Shown here: piece by piece, positions 1-8,427 of the stretch
Layout: each line of letters opens with the position of its first letter
Numbering within the stretch: position 1 is the first letter of the stretch
Source of the DNA: a virus
IMG/VR virus record: IMGVR_UViG_3300037258_000282
Coordinates: 88,590 to 152,589 of that record
DNA length: 64,000 nt
Direction: 5' to 3' (one strand)
Program-made: the position numbers and the translations under genes
The notes under the pieces: generated by a model
The model's database searches: none
The model's input: the letters and a program-made list of their open reading frames with translations, nothing else
Told to the model about the DNA's origin: nothing

Positions 1-601
1 CATTCTTTATCTTCAACTCATCGCTGTTACAGAACACCGAGTGGTACTTCCAGTGATCCCTGTTGTTCATCATGACAAGGTTCTCTGGATTATTGTTGTA
101 TCTATTTAAGTCGAAGTGGTGAACTGTCCTCTTGTTTAGGTGGTTCAAGTCAGCATCATAAGAGAATTCCTCGCGAAGCCCGTTCTCGTCTTTCCACTTA
201 GATACCGCGCGATGAGTAAATACCCACTTCTTACTGTCATTTTGATATATCTGCTCGTACTCTCTTCCACCATCTTCTATGGGAGACATCCTCCTATAGC
301 CTGGAATGATCGACTCACCAATCGCGAGGTGCTGAGCCTCGACGAACCCCTTGTTCCAAACTGGAAACTTGTGATCTGGTGTGCAGACAACGCTCTTGCC
401 ATTGTCAAGAGTGACGCGAACTACGTCGGAGTCTCTCTTAGTGATGCCAGCCCACTCTACTGGTCCTGGCGCGAATTTACCAGTCATGGGATCGCATGAG
501 TATACCCAGTTCTTCTTACCAGCCTCGTACTCGGCGATTATCTCTTCTAGCGGAAGAGTGCGACCATCCAGCAGTGGTATTCTCGTATCTAACGCGAGAC
601 A
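1..601 (-). other. Intein with HNH homing endonuclease domain inside the portal protein (N-terminal 200 residues)
   Basis: In frame with the portal, 200 intein residues are visible. Residue 1 is Cys (block A begins CLALDTRIPLLDG). Block B holds the TxxH motif as TPDH at residues 74-77, within GKSVVCTPDHKFPVWN. Residues 150-190 form an HNH/HNN-type endonuclease motif with tandem His at 161-162, the NNNPENL segment at 169-175 and RDHWKYH at 181-187. By family knowledge inteins splice themselves out and the endonuclease spreads them. The insertion point lies after DRKFM, a highly conserved portal segment, which is typical of homing insertions. The C-terminal splice blocks (His-Asn and the +1 nucleophile) are beyond the window. 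Confidence 0.92.
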
Positions 602-1549
602 CATGAACTTGCGATCGTCACGAACCTCACCAGACGCGGCGTCATATATGAGACGATTCTTGTGCTTCACCATGATCTCGCGGACGTACTGCTCCGCCTT
701 GATCTTTGGAAGATTACCGACGTCGATGTACCATATTCTTCTCTCGGGGGCTCTCGCGATCCTGTATATGACCATGGAGTCTTCGAGCGTCCTAAGCTGG
801 TTCAGAGACTTAATGCCCTTATGCAGATAGGACAGGACCATGGTCCCACCGTTATCTGTCAGCCCGGATACTACGTGAAGTATGGAATCTACCGCGATCT
901 TTAGGCCGTTAGTCGCAGGGCCAGATGGCTTATTTCCGTAGTTGAACCCCTTATCGTTGAACACGAAGTACTCGTTAGCAACGCGAGTGATCGTGGCGTC
1001 ACCGCCTCCGATACCTCCAGATGAGCCTCCCTGAACTCGCTTTCGAGCGACCTCGCGAATCTTACGGATCTTTCTCGGATCTATGTATCGAAGTTCCTTG
1101 ATGCCACCAGACGTATCGTTCTCATCTATGATGACGTGATAGTATAGGCGCCCATCGATATACCAGCGCCTGAGAATGTCGTACGCGTATTTGTTAAAAT
1201 CGAGAAGGTCTAGGCAGTTGTGAAACTCCTCGATTATGACCTTCTTAATATTATCAGAGATATTGACTTTATCTAGATTTATATCTACGATGGTCTCTTC
1301 GTCGATAGACATAGCTTCATTGACTATCTCATCGATAGCCGAATCGCACTCCGGCTGGAGCGACATCTCTCGATATTTAGTGACGAGTTCGGCCTCAGTT
1401 CGAACAGTTCCATCTAGATCGATGTACGTTCCGAACGAGCCACCGGCCGCGACGATAACAGCTCCGTCCTCATTATCCCTCGGGGCGAATGAGACTAGCT
1501 GCTTGTCTAGCGGTACTTTTCTCTTAAACTCAAATCCGAATAGCATCAT
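1..1549 (-). CDS. 20: Portal vertex protein (gp20-like), N-terminal extein plus intein, truncated by window edge
   Basis: The frame is open from an ATG at 1549 to the window edge, with GGAG 11 bases upstream of the start. The first 316 residues match the T4 portal family, which forms the dodecameric ring at the head vertex through which DNA is packaged and ejected. Portal landmarks are the LRYIDPRKIRKIRE stretch and the VRDDRKFM segment just before the break. At codon 599-601 the portal sequence stops and a Cys-initiated intein begins (separate entry), so the C-terminal extein must lie outside the window. The gene sits directly downstream of the tail tube gene, as in T4. A second ATG immediately follows the first and could be used instead. 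Identity as portal is firm; the complete product cannot be seen. Confidence 0.93.
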   Translation of the reverse strand, partial: MMLFGFEFKRKVPLDKQLVSFAPRDNEDGAVIVAAGGSFGTYIDLDGTVRTEAELVTKYREMSLQPECDSAIDEIVNEAMSIDEETIVDINLDKVNISDNIKKVIIEEFHNCLDLLDFNKYAYDILRRWYIDGRLYYHVIIDENDTSGGIKELRYIDPRKIRKIREVARKRVQGGSSGGIGGGDATITRVANEYFVFNDKGFNYGNKPSGPATNGLKIAVDSILHVVSGLTDNGGTMVLSYLHKGIKSLNQLRTLEDSMVIYRIARAPERRIWYIDVGNLPKIKAEQYVREIMVKHKNRLIYDAASGEVRDDRKFMCLALDTRIPLLDGRTLPLEEIIAEYEAGKKNWVYSCDPMTGKFAPGPVEWAGITKRDSDVVRVTLDNGKSVVCTPDHKFPVWNKGFVEAQHLAIGESIIPGYRRMSPIEDGGREYEQIYQNDSKKWVFTHRAVSKWKDENGLREEFSYDADLNHLNKRTVHHFDLNRYNNNPENLVMMNNRDHWKYHSVFCNSDELKIKN

Positions 1550-1575
1550 AACGGAAAGTGACTCCTATGACGCTA

Positions 1576-2214
1576 TTATGACTGCCCACCAGTAGGATCT
1601 ACAGTGATGGCCGCGGTCGTATTGGAGATCTCCCACCAGTCATAAGAGAAAGTAACGTCGAATACCTCTATCTGGTTGGTCTGATCCCATCCGAGTCTGA
1701 TCTCTGCGACGTTGTTGGGCCATGCACCCATGATGGCGTATGTTACGATCTGCGATCCGGTTTTCGAGAACTGAGTGACGTCCATCTCTACCTTGTATGA
1801 AGTTCCAGAGCTTCCACCCGTGGTAGTCGTTGTATTGGTTCCAATACCTGGAGTTGGCCCACCGGACTCAGATAGAAAGTTAGGATTGCGGACGTTACCG
1901 ACCATGGCGTTTATGTAGTTCGACCACGCCTCAAACGTCGAGCGAAGGAGAAAGTCCTCGTCGTTCTGGATAGTTACGGTCCAATCCGGAAAGGTCCTAT
2001 CTCCAGCCGCCTTCATGGTCCGCCCAAAGTACGGTACGGGAATATTTCCTATAGTCGCCGGTGGAATCGACCCCGCCTGGCAGGCAAATTGGAACTTCTG
2101 AGGAGCTCCAGGAGCAGAGAACGGAGGAAGATTGAGAGTGCAGCTGAAGAGTGAGGGACGAGCACCGTCGAGAACTAGTCCCTGCTGTCTGAATGTGGCT
2201 ATGTTGAATGGCAG
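1576..2214 (-). CDS. 19: Tail tube protein (gp19-like) with probable CUG start
   Basis: The tail tube monomer polymerises into the inner tube through which DNA passes. The family is recognised from VLDGARPSLF near the N-terminus, the FACQAGSIPPATIGNIPVPY segment, WTVTIQNDEDF and the C-terminal VFDVTFSYDWWEI. The first ATG (2016) would delete about 66 conserved residues. The frame is open upstream to a stop at 2245-2247 but has no ATG, GTG or TTG. CTG at 2212-2214 gives MPFNIATFRQQG, matching the tube-like protein at 37358 (MPFNVSTFKQN). GGGAG (2223-2227) lies 8 bases upstream of this CTG. A product of 212 residues results (T4 gp19: 163). Function is sure; the CUG start is inferred. Confidence 0.9.
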   Translation of the reverse strand: MPFNIATFRQQGLVLDGARPSLFSCTLNLPPFSAPGAPQKFQFACQAGSIPPATIGNIPVPYFGRTMKAAGDRTFPDWTVTIQNDEDFLLRSTFEAWSNYINAMVGNVRNPNFLSESGGPTPGIGTNTTTTTGGSSGTSYKVEMDVTQFSKTGSQIVTYAIMGAWPNNVAEIRLGWDQTNQIEVFDVTFSYDWWEISNTTAAITVDPTGGQS

Positions 2215-2228
2215 TGGAGTTACTCCCG

Positions 2229-2423
2229 TTAGATGACGTATGTACTATTTATTCTCTTCTGATGTGAGGCAGACATCTTGGTCCTAGTCTCATCAGATAT
2301 CTTGGTACCTAATTTTCTCAGTCTCATCTTCTCTCTAGCCTCTGTGGAGTGCCTATTACCGGTATTATCGGTCGGAATGCCAGAGCTCCAGACTCTAATG
2401 TATTTTTTTATCAAAGGTACCAA
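2229..2423 (-). pseudogene. NUMOD3-type homing endonuclease remnant
   Basis: A 64-codon frame opening with TTG lies between the sheath and tube genes. Its centre (NRHSTEAREKMRLRKLG, then SDETRTKMSASH) resembles two NUMOD3 motifs, the DNA-binding helices found at the C-termini of GIY-YIG and HNH homing endonucleases. No nuclease domain is present, so this is probably the tail of a degraded free-standing endonuclease gene. It lies after the sheath terminator and runs into the tube gene promoter. It could still be transcribed but looks non-functional. Confidence 0.6.
2246..2253 (-). promoter_or_regulatory. T4-type late promoter for tail tube gene
   Basis: On the minus strand this reads AATAAATA, one base from the T4 late consensus TATAAATA. 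Transcription would begin near 2240, giving a leader of about 26 bases before the proposed CTG start of the tail tube gene. Confidence 0.55.
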
Positions 2424-2454
2424 AAATATTTAGTAGGTGAAGAAATCCTACTAA
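2421..2454 (-). terminator. Rho-independent terminator after sheath gene
   Basis: On the minus strand an 8-bp stem TTAGTAGG/CCTACTAA with a 9-base loop is followed by ATATTTTT. It lies 25 bases after the sheath stop codon. The stem is AT-rich, so termination may be partial. Confidence 0.55.
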
Positions 2455-2478
2455 GTTGTTGATTTCAAATTGGTTTTA

Positions 2479-4611
2479 TTATCCCGAGAAGTTGCCAACT
2501 ACCTCTGCGAAGGCCACTCCGGTCGGAACAGCTACAAAATTAAGTTGTATAAAGTTAATTGAGCGCGATGGCTTGACGTATATGTCGGCCACAAACTGAT
2601 TTGAGTCAATTACCTGAGCCGTGTTGTTGGTGGTATCGCAGACAACTTCGAAGTCAAAGATACCATCGAGAGCCTTGATTCCCGCAAGATATGGAGTCAC
2701 CATATTGACGAACGCCGCGCGGGTAAACGCGTCATTTAGCTGGAATAGGGTATACTTCGCGGCTATAGAGATGGCCTTCTCTATGGTGATGAACAGGCGC
2801 CTGACGTTGATGCGATCGAAGGCCGACGGCTGCGACAGCATCGTCTTGTCTCCGTAGAGGATCGTTCCCTGAGCCGGGAAAGTCACTACCGGATCTATGC
2901 CGTTTGGATACAGGAGATTCCTATCCGAGAGGGCCGGATTGAAGCGCATCTTGACGACGTTGTTTATCTGACCGCGGTTGAAGCCGGCCGGTGAGTCCCA
3001 AGGATATCCGATGGAATCATTCCTCACGCAGAGCCCGGCGATGTCTCCGTTGGTCGGAACCCACCTATAGACGTCATTATACCTATCGTACTGGTACTTA
3101 TACCCGGAATCGATCAGGGCATAGGAAGTAGACGAGAGGATGTTCCTCCAGTTTATGAGCGCTACGGCCTCATTATTATAGTTGTTAGTGATGACCGCGT
3201 CGTCTGGAGTGATAAACACCACGCAGTCTAGGCGAAATTGGGCGATATTCTGGATCAGCCACTCACTTAGGAGGAAGTTGTTGATCTGCATGCCGGATCC
3301 ATCTAGGGCTACCGTAGCTCCACCGATAGGTCTTCCCTGAAGGATCAGAGACACGTCGATGTCTTCGGTCGACTGAAACTTCAGGTAGCCGTTGGTGATG
3401 GTCGCCAGCGAGGCGTTGGACTCGCCGACTCCGTCTTGGCCGGAGTTAAAGGCGATCGTAAGTGGAAAGCTGTCTGACGAGCTGAGGAGCGACGTGGAGA
3501 TCGCGGAGTTGGCCGCGTGATCTGGGCGATCGTTTACTCCCCAGGCGTACTGAGAGTTCTGGTTGAGGACGGTCTTCCAGAAGTTCGTCACACCACCTAC
3601 GGTCAGCGCGTCGGTCGCGCGAGATAGGTTGGTGTAGGTCTCGAGAATGGTTCCAGGGACTCCCGAGAAATCTCCGTTCTCATCTTGAATGACCACGTGC
3701 ATTCCATCGATGATCGACGCGTTGGACGTCTTCGTCGCCATATACGGCGTCTGCTGAGGTGGAACTCCGATGACGTTCTGAAATTCCCAGAACCTAGTGA
3801 TGAAGTTGGTGTTCGCCGCGGCAGATGAGTTGATCGAGAAGTCCGTCGATACGATATACTTCGAGGTCAGTCCGACAGATACGGTCGAGATATTCGAAGT
3901 CGCGTTCGTGGTAAGTACCGGAGCTGATATCGTCGCGATCTGAGAGTACTGCGTTCCGACAGAGGTATTTCCCAGCACTATGTAGTCGCCAACAGAGAAG
4001 TTAGAGATCAGCGTGTTGACCGCCGCAGTTATCTGCGTTCCGTTAGCGCCGACCATCACGAGTGATACGGCGTTAGATCCAGTATTGATCGACGCGGTAG
4101 TCACTACAGCGTTTGAAGATACGGCGTTTGGAAGAAAGACGTTTGAGGTATAGGCATTGACCGAGTCGCACACCGACACGAGAAGTGAATTTCCGAGCCC
4201 GCCCGGCCACTTAGCGATGAACATCGCGTTAGTGTCGAATGATACGACGTTCTCAAATTGAGCCTCGTTAGTGACCACGCAAAGCGCGACGTTAGCGACC
4301 GGTCCGGTGTTGGCGATAGCGTTGAGAGCGGCATTGGCGTCACCAGAGGTCGTGTTGGCCGCGCGAACGACGAAGAGCTGATTACCATAGGACAGGAAGT
4401 TAGCCGCGGTAAACCAAGTCTGGAAGTTGTTCTGGTTAGGAGATCCAAAGGTCGACACTAGAGTCGACTCGGAGTTGATCTGAATGGCCTCTCCAACTGG
4501 TCCCCAGCTGAAGATACCGGCAATCGCTCCCTGAGTAGTGCCTACCGCCGGAACTATGGTAGTTAGGTCAAACTCAGTTACGTTTACGCCGGGAGATAGT
4601 TGAGTCGCCAT
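2479..4611 (-). CDS. 18: Tail sheath protein (gp18-like)
   Basis: This 710-residue protein is the contractile sheath subunit surrounding the tail tube. The start (SPGVNVTEFDLT) and the C-terminal region from about residue 560 (DRINVRRLFITIEKAI, then FVADIYVKPSRSINFIQLNF) are typical of the myovirus sheath family, in which the C-terminal domain forms the inter-subunit mesh. It is slightly longer than T4 gp18 (659 residues), with extra sequence in the variable central domains. GAAAGGAAAG precedes the ATG. Two late promoter elements lie upstream and a hairpin terminator follows, so it can be expressed as its own late unit. Confidence 0.96.
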   Translation of the reverse strand: MATQLSPGVNVTEFDLTTIVPAVGTTQGAIAGIFSWGPVGEAIQINSESTLVSTFGSPNQNNFQTWFTAANFLSYGNQLFVVRAANTTSGDANAALNAIANTGPVANVALCVVTNEAQFENVVSFDTNAMFIAKWPGGLGNSLLVSVCDSVNAYTSNVFLPNAVSSNAVVTTASINTGSNAVSLVMVGANGTQITAAVNTLISNFSVGDYIVLGNTSVGTQYSQIATISAPVLTTNATSNISTVSVGLTSKYIVSTDFSINSSAAANTNFITRFWEFQNVIGVPPQQTPYMATKTSNASIIDGMHVVIQDENGDFSGVPGTILETYTNLSRATDALTVGGVTNFWKTVLNQNSQYAWGVNDRPDHAANSAISTSLLSSSDSFPLTIAFNSGQDGVGESNASLATITNGYLKFQSTEDIDVSLILQGRPIGGATVALDGSGMQINNFLLSEWLIQNIAQFRLDCVVFITPDDAVITNNYNNEAVALINWRNILSSTSYALIDSGYKYQYDRYNDVYRWVPTNGDIAGLCVRNDSIGYPWDSPAGFNRGQINNVVKMRFNPALSDRNLLYPNGIDPVVTFPAQGTILYGDKTMLSQPSAFDRINVRRLFITIEKAISIAAKYTLFQLNDAFTRAAFVNMVTPYLAGIKALDGIFDFEVVCDTTNNTAQVIDSNQFVADIYVKPSRSINFIQLNFVAVPTGVAFAEVVGNFSG

Positions 4612-4666
4612 GCCTCTTTCCTTTCAGTAGTTTAAACTACAACTGATTATTATTCTAATTTCCGAG

Positions 4667-4674
4667 TATTTATA
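4667..4674 (-). promoter_or_regulatory. T4-type late promoter for sheath gene
   Basis: The minus strand carries an exact TATAAATA, 56 bases upstream of the sheath ATG in the gap between the terminase and sheath genes. Confidence 0.75.
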
Positions 4675-4700
4675 ATACTGAGGCTTTCACTACAGTTCCG

Positions 4701-4708
4701 TATTTATC
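4701..4708 (-). promoter_or_regulatory. Second late promoter-like element upstream of sheath
   Basis: GATAAATA on the minus strand overlaps the terminase large subunit stop codon. It is one base from consensus and would give a tandem late promoter for the sheath gene. Confidence 0.45.
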
Positions 4709-6359
4709 AGAATTTCTCCTGCTTATAGTACATCCAGTTGTCACCGTCGTATGGTCTGACGTTTGGATCCGGCTCATCCCTGCCGTCATACACGAATAGA
4801 AATTGGGCTAGATCCTGCTCGATCTCTTCGTCTGTCTTATCTCTAAGCTTCTGCATGGTATGGATGTTGGCATAGTCCTTGAAGTATCCTTGATCTGACA
4901 GCCATGAGAAGAGCACGAGACCCATGACCAAGTCGTCGTGCTTTCCCGGCTCGGCCTCATATGAATCTTTCTTCTTTGAGAACGTCGAGAGCTCCTCGAT
5001 AGTGTTAAAATCATTTATGATGAGCTGATTCTGCTCCACGAGAAGCTTTAATATCGAGCAACCTATGTTCTTAACTACTTTAGTAGTCCTGATACCCTTA
5101 TCAATCTGCTTTCCACCGAAGCCAGAGGTGATCCTCTTTCCAGACCTTCCGGCATTCTCAGTAAAGAGAACGTTGTCATAGTTGAAGTCATAGTGCAGGG
5201 AGGTAGAGACCTGCTCACCGATATCGTTGATCTCTACTAGAACTGCCGAATTGTTGTAGGCGATCGCGACTCTATGCACTATGGCGGCGTAGTCCAATGG
5301 AGTGATGTAGTTGTCTCTATACACCGCGACCTGCTCATATGGCATCTCGGTGACGTCGATAAGTTGAAACGCAGAGTAGTCTAGACCTTTTCCACGTGAG
5401 ACGTCGCAGACCATCATGTAGATCCTATTAGGTCGCGGAGAGACATACACGTGAAGTCCCTCGGAAGCGGTCTCTGGACTCTTCCATATGAGCTCCTTGA
5501 GCTTCCATCCCGCGATAAGCGTTCCAGATGAACCTTGAAATTCGCACTCCATCTCTTGGGCGAATTTCTGAAGATCTCCATTCATTCCATCGAGAGTGTC
5601 TTTCTTCCACTTCTCGTCCCTTCCCGGAACGTCCTTCCAGTGGACTCTCAGAGGCTTGAACTGATTTTTTCTCTCCTTGGCTCCTACCCAAAACTTATGA
5701 AAGTGATTGAGTCCAAATGGCGTGGAGACCAAGATGATCTTTGAGTCGACGCCGGACGAGATAGTCGGATAGACTGAGGTGTAGAACTCATCCCACTTCT
5801 CGATGTGAGCCGCCTCGTCGACGAAGAGAAGTGATATGGAGTATCCTCGGATCGCGTCTTTTGTAGTAGTAGAAGCTATAACGCGAGAGTTGTTGTCTAG
5901 CTCAAACGATCCCTCGTTCCACTTCAGAACTCCATGCTGAAGCCACTTGGGAAGATGCTCGTATGCGAGCTGAATGCGTCCTAGTATCTCGCGAGCGACC
6001 TCTCCCTTGTTGGCTAGCAGCGCGACGGTCTTCTCTGACTGAAACAGAACGTACCACAGTATGAAGCCGCACGTAGTGGTTGACTTGCCACTTTGACGCG
6101 CGGAAGTTATAATATTGAACCTCTCATTTTTGAAGTTCAACAACATCTGCTTCTGATAGTCATATAGCTTAAAGTGCACGAGTCCCTTATCTAGAGATAC
6201 GATCTTCATGTAGGTCTCTACGAAGTAGATGGGATCCTCGGAGCACTTGACGTACTCTTGAATAAGTTCCGGCGTCCACTCTATCTGCTGATTAGCTCTC
6301 TTTAAGAGTGGATTTCCGTTGTAGGCTTTTACTAGGTCGAAATTTCGATCATCCTGCAT
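4707..6359 (-). CDS. 17: Terminase large subunit (gp17-like)
   Basis: This is the ATPase-nuclease motor that packages DNA into the prohead through the portal. Counting from the chosen start, the Walker A motif SARQSGKST is at residues 86-94, Walker B LLFVDEA at 177-183 and the coupling motif VSTPFG at 211-216. The RNase H-like nuclease domain begins near CDVSRGKGLDYSAF (Asp 319 and 327), with a further HDDLV acidic site near the C-terminus. The product is 550 residues (T4 gp17: 610). ATG at 6359 is preferred over 6368 because AAGAGG is then 9 bases upstream instead of abutting the codon. It overlaps the small subunit gene by 11 bases, which implies translational coupling. Confidence 0.97.
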   Translation of the reverse strand: MQDDRNFDLVKAYNGNPLLKRANQQIEWTPELIQEYVKCSEDPIYFVETYMKIVSLDKGLVHFKLYDYQKQMLLNFKNERFNIITSARQSGKSTTTCGFILWYVLFQSEKTVALLANKGEVAREILGRIQLAYEHLPKWLQHGVLKWNEGSFELDNNSRVIASTTTKDAIRGYSISLLFVDEAAHIEKWDEFYTSVYPTISSGVDSKIILVSTPFGLNHFHKFWVGAKERKNQFKPLRVHWKDVPGRDEKWKKDTLDGMNGDLQKFAQEMECEFQGSSGTLIAGWKLKELIWKSPETASEGLHVYVSPRPNRIYMMVCDVSRGKGLDYSAFQLIDVTEMPYEQVAVYRDNYITPLDYAAIVHRVAIAYNNSAVLVEINDIGEQVSTSLHYDFNYDNVLFTENAGRSGKRITSGFGGKQIDKGIRTTKVVKNIGCSILKLLVEQNQLIINDFNTIEELSTFSKKKDSYEAEPGKHDDLVMGLVLFSWLSDQGYFKDYANIHTMQKLRDKTDEEIEQDLAQFLFVYDGRDEPDPNVRPYDGDNWMYYKQEKF

Positions 6360-6768
6360 ACTTACCATCCTCTTGAGGTGACTCTACGACCTTCATCTCT
6401 ATGATCTTCTGCTCGTCCTTAACTCCAGCTATCATCTTCGCGAGTTCTGCCGTAGAGAGAAATAGGTTGTTGTTCGTGATGTTTTTAGTCGAAGTGATCG
6501 GAGCGTCGGCGTTGCGAATAGATCTGATCTTTATCTGAAGATCAAGAAGGTCCTTGTTAGCCATCACTATAGTCGAGACTAGCCCGGAGAGAACCTCATA
6601 TGAGCGCGGATGCTGCGACTGCTGGGCTAGATTAGAGAGTTCGTGAAGAGAGGTCTTGGCGGTCTCTATAACTTCTAATAGATTAGCTCTCGCGGTCTCA
6701 AAGTCTCTCGATGCCGAGTCGTTGTTTACTTCATCAAGCAGGTTAGAGATCTCATCACTTTCGCTCAT
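6349..6768 (-). CDS. 16: Terminase small subunit (gp16-like)
   Basis: This 139-residue helical protein (T4 gp16: 164) recognises DNA for packaging and regulates the large subunit. The central block HELSNLAQQSQHPRSYEVLS, followed by LVSTIVMANKDLLDLQ, is characteristic of the T4 gp16 family, where it forms the oligomerising coiled coil. The N-terminus is acidic. The gene lies between 15 and 17 as in T4, and both ends overlap its neighbours: by 4 bases with gene 15 and 11 with gene 17. Confidence 0.93.
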   Translation of the reverse strand: MSESDEISNLLDEVNNDSASRDFETARANLLEVIETAKTSLHELSNLAQQSQHPRSYEVLSGLVSTIVMANKDLLDLQIKIRSIRNADAPITSTKNITNNNLFLSTAELAKMIAGVKDEQKIIEMKVVESPQEDGKYAG

Positions 6769-7571
6769 ACGTCAGTTTCCATTATAGTAGAGATGAACCC
6801 ATAGTCGTCAGTTATGGAGATCTCTTGATATGGAATCGTTAGAGACGCGTTTGAAGTCGGCTGACCATTAGCGAGAAGACCAGGATAATACTGAAAGCTT
6901 GCAGATGGAGTCAAGTTAGCCGCCGCATCTCCAACTATGATAGATGTGTTAGTGAATTGAATTGGGAAGGCCTGCTTTATCGGCCCGTACATATATCCCT
7001 TGACCTGAAGACTAAACTCCCAGATTATAGCTCTTCTCTTATTGAAGTCACCGTCGTAATTATCAGATACCGCGACGTCTGATATGACTACTGGAATATT
7101 TCTAGAGTCACTCATCTCGGGGACCAGATTTATAGATAGGGTCCAATCTGGAGTAAAGTATGGAAGTATCTGCTCGATGATCTTCGTACCGTCCTCAGCG
7201 TTCTTCACGTAGACGTAGCACTTGAAGTTGATGTTATAGGGAACTGGGTTATACTGAACGCTGAGGCGGTTAGCCGCAGAGCCCGGCCGTATGTTTCGAT
7301 TTATAGTCTCAAGCTTTCTCGACGCGTCGTACTCTAGTCCCACCAGCTCATACGACATCACGGGAAGTATCACGGCGGCTGGCCTAGAGATGTCGGGATC
7401 TTGGTCGACTCTGGCCATCATCTTATCTTTGGGAGCGTACATAACCGGCACGGTTAGGAGCTCAGTAGTCGAGCCACCGACTGTCCTGACTATCTTGATG
7501 TCGTTGAGAAGAACTCCTACTAGAACTACATACTTTCTGATGAGTCCGAAATAATACGACTGGCCAAAAAT
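6765..7571 (-). CDS. 15: Tail completion/sheath stabiliser (gp15-like) with probable AUU start
   Basis: The gp15 hexamer caps the tail tube and sheath and joins the tail to the neck. Family features include VPVMYAPKDKMMARV, QYNPVPYNINFKCYVYVKN, ILPYFTPDWTLSIN and the RAIIWEFSLQVKGYMYGP block. Conventional starts (GTG 7451, ATG 7442) would remove about 40 conserved residues. In frame, ATT at 7569-7571 is 5 bases after a perfect AGGAGG and opens with IFGQSYYFGLIRKYVVLVG, which parallels the MFG start of T4 gp15. The resulting 268 residues match T4 gp15 (272). Function is sure; initiation at AUU is inferred. Confidence 0.9.
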   Translation of the reverse strand: MFGQSYYFGLIRKYVVLVGVLLNDIKIVRTVGGSTTELLTVPVMYAPKDKMMARVDQDPDISRPAAVILPVMSYELVGLEYDASRKLETINRNIRPGSAANRLSVQYNPVPYNINFKCYVYVKNAEDGTKIIEQILPYFTPDWTLSINLVPEMSDSRNIPVVISDVAVSDNYDGDFNKRRAIIWEFSLQVKGYMYGPIKQAFPIQFTNTSIIVGDAAANLTPSASFQYYPGLLANGQPTSNASLTIPYQEISITDDYGFISTIMETDV

Positions 7572-7606
7572 ACAAACCTCCTATGACTGAATGAAAGAGA
7601 GTGTGG

Positions 7607-8389
7607 TTAAAAAATTCCGCCTGATGGTTGGACTGAGTCTGGAACTTCTCCCTCCTCAACGTCGTCCTCAGAGAACGGATTCTCAACCGTCCAGTTGATT
7701 ACCTCATCTCCCTCAGTATCGATCTCGCGAGAGTCATCGAACGCCATCCTCTTGTCGGGCCCAGAACTGGCCTGCTGGATGATGTTGTCGTCCGTATCCG
7801 TGAGGTAGTTGCCCAGAGTGTCGAGAATGGCCCAGTCATAGATGTTGTTGTCGAACATCGCCTGTATCTTATCGATCTGAGGCACCCCAGTGTTGAATAT
7901 CTCAGACGAGTACTCGAACAGTTGGCACGTCATCTGCCAGGTATATAGCTTACCGAGCTGATAGAAGGTCTCAAACTTCTGAACGAAGGTTATCTGAAAG
8001 CACTTATCGTTCAATGGAAAGTATATGAGGTCTCCCTCGTTTGGTCTTACCTGTCCAGTGACTGACGATACTATCTGCTTGAAGACTTTTCGAGGAACAG
8101 ACAGCGTAACCTGATCTCGGATCTCTAGCCCGGCGAACTTAGACATAAACGAGCCATCGCCCTCGAATTGATCGGCTGACTCTATGTATAGGCAGAGAGG
8201 AATGGCCTGACTATATGTGGACTGATCGTCGGCCCCGAGAAGTCTATCCTTGTTTACTATTCCGCGTGGGAGGTACATCATGTCCTCACCATATATTCCG
8301 GTCGCCTCAATAATCAAGCTCTCGAGCAGGTCCTGCTCCTTAGAGGCCTTGTAGTTATTAAAAAAAAGTGAACTCCCGCTTATCGGCAT
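7607..8389 (-). CDS. 14: Neck protein (gp14-like)
   Basis: This 260-residue protein matches T4 gp14 (256 residues), which with gp13 forms the collar that seals the filled head and receives the tail. Typical segments are SSLFFNNYKASKEQDLLES, EATGIYGEDMMYLPR, LCLYIESADQFEGDGSF and KLYTWQMTCQLFEYSSEIF. The gene follows gene 13 with a 38-base gap. The C-terminus is acidic. No anomaly is seen. Confidence 0.95.
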   Translation of the reverse strand: MPISGSSLFFNNYKASKEQDLLESLIIEATGIYGEDMMYLPRGIVNKDRLLGADDQSTYSQAIPLCLYIESADQFEGDGSFMSKFAGLEIRDQVTLSVPRKVFKQIVSSVTGQVRPNEGDLIYFPLNDKCFQITFVQKFETFYQLGKLYTWQMTCQLFEYSSEIFNTGVPQIDKIQAMFDNNIYDWAILDTLGNYLTDTDDNIIQQASSGPDKRMAFDDSREIDTEGDEVINWTVENPFSEDDVEEGEVPDSVQPSGGIF

Positions 8390-8427
8390 CGAGATCTCTT
8401 AAACCTTGCTCTTAATTAACATAAAAA

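Noticed and set aside
140-904. Plus-strand frames opposite the portal gene
   Set aside because: They are antisense to the portal and intein frame, which carries clear family motifs.
1576-2016. ATG 2016 as start of the tail tube gene
   Set aside because: It would remove about 66 conserved residues of the family; the CTG at 2214 has a proper ribosome site and conserved N-terminus.
6765-7451. GTG 7451 as start of gp15
   Set aside because: No ribosome site there, and about 40 conserved N-terminal residues would be lost compared with T4 gp15.
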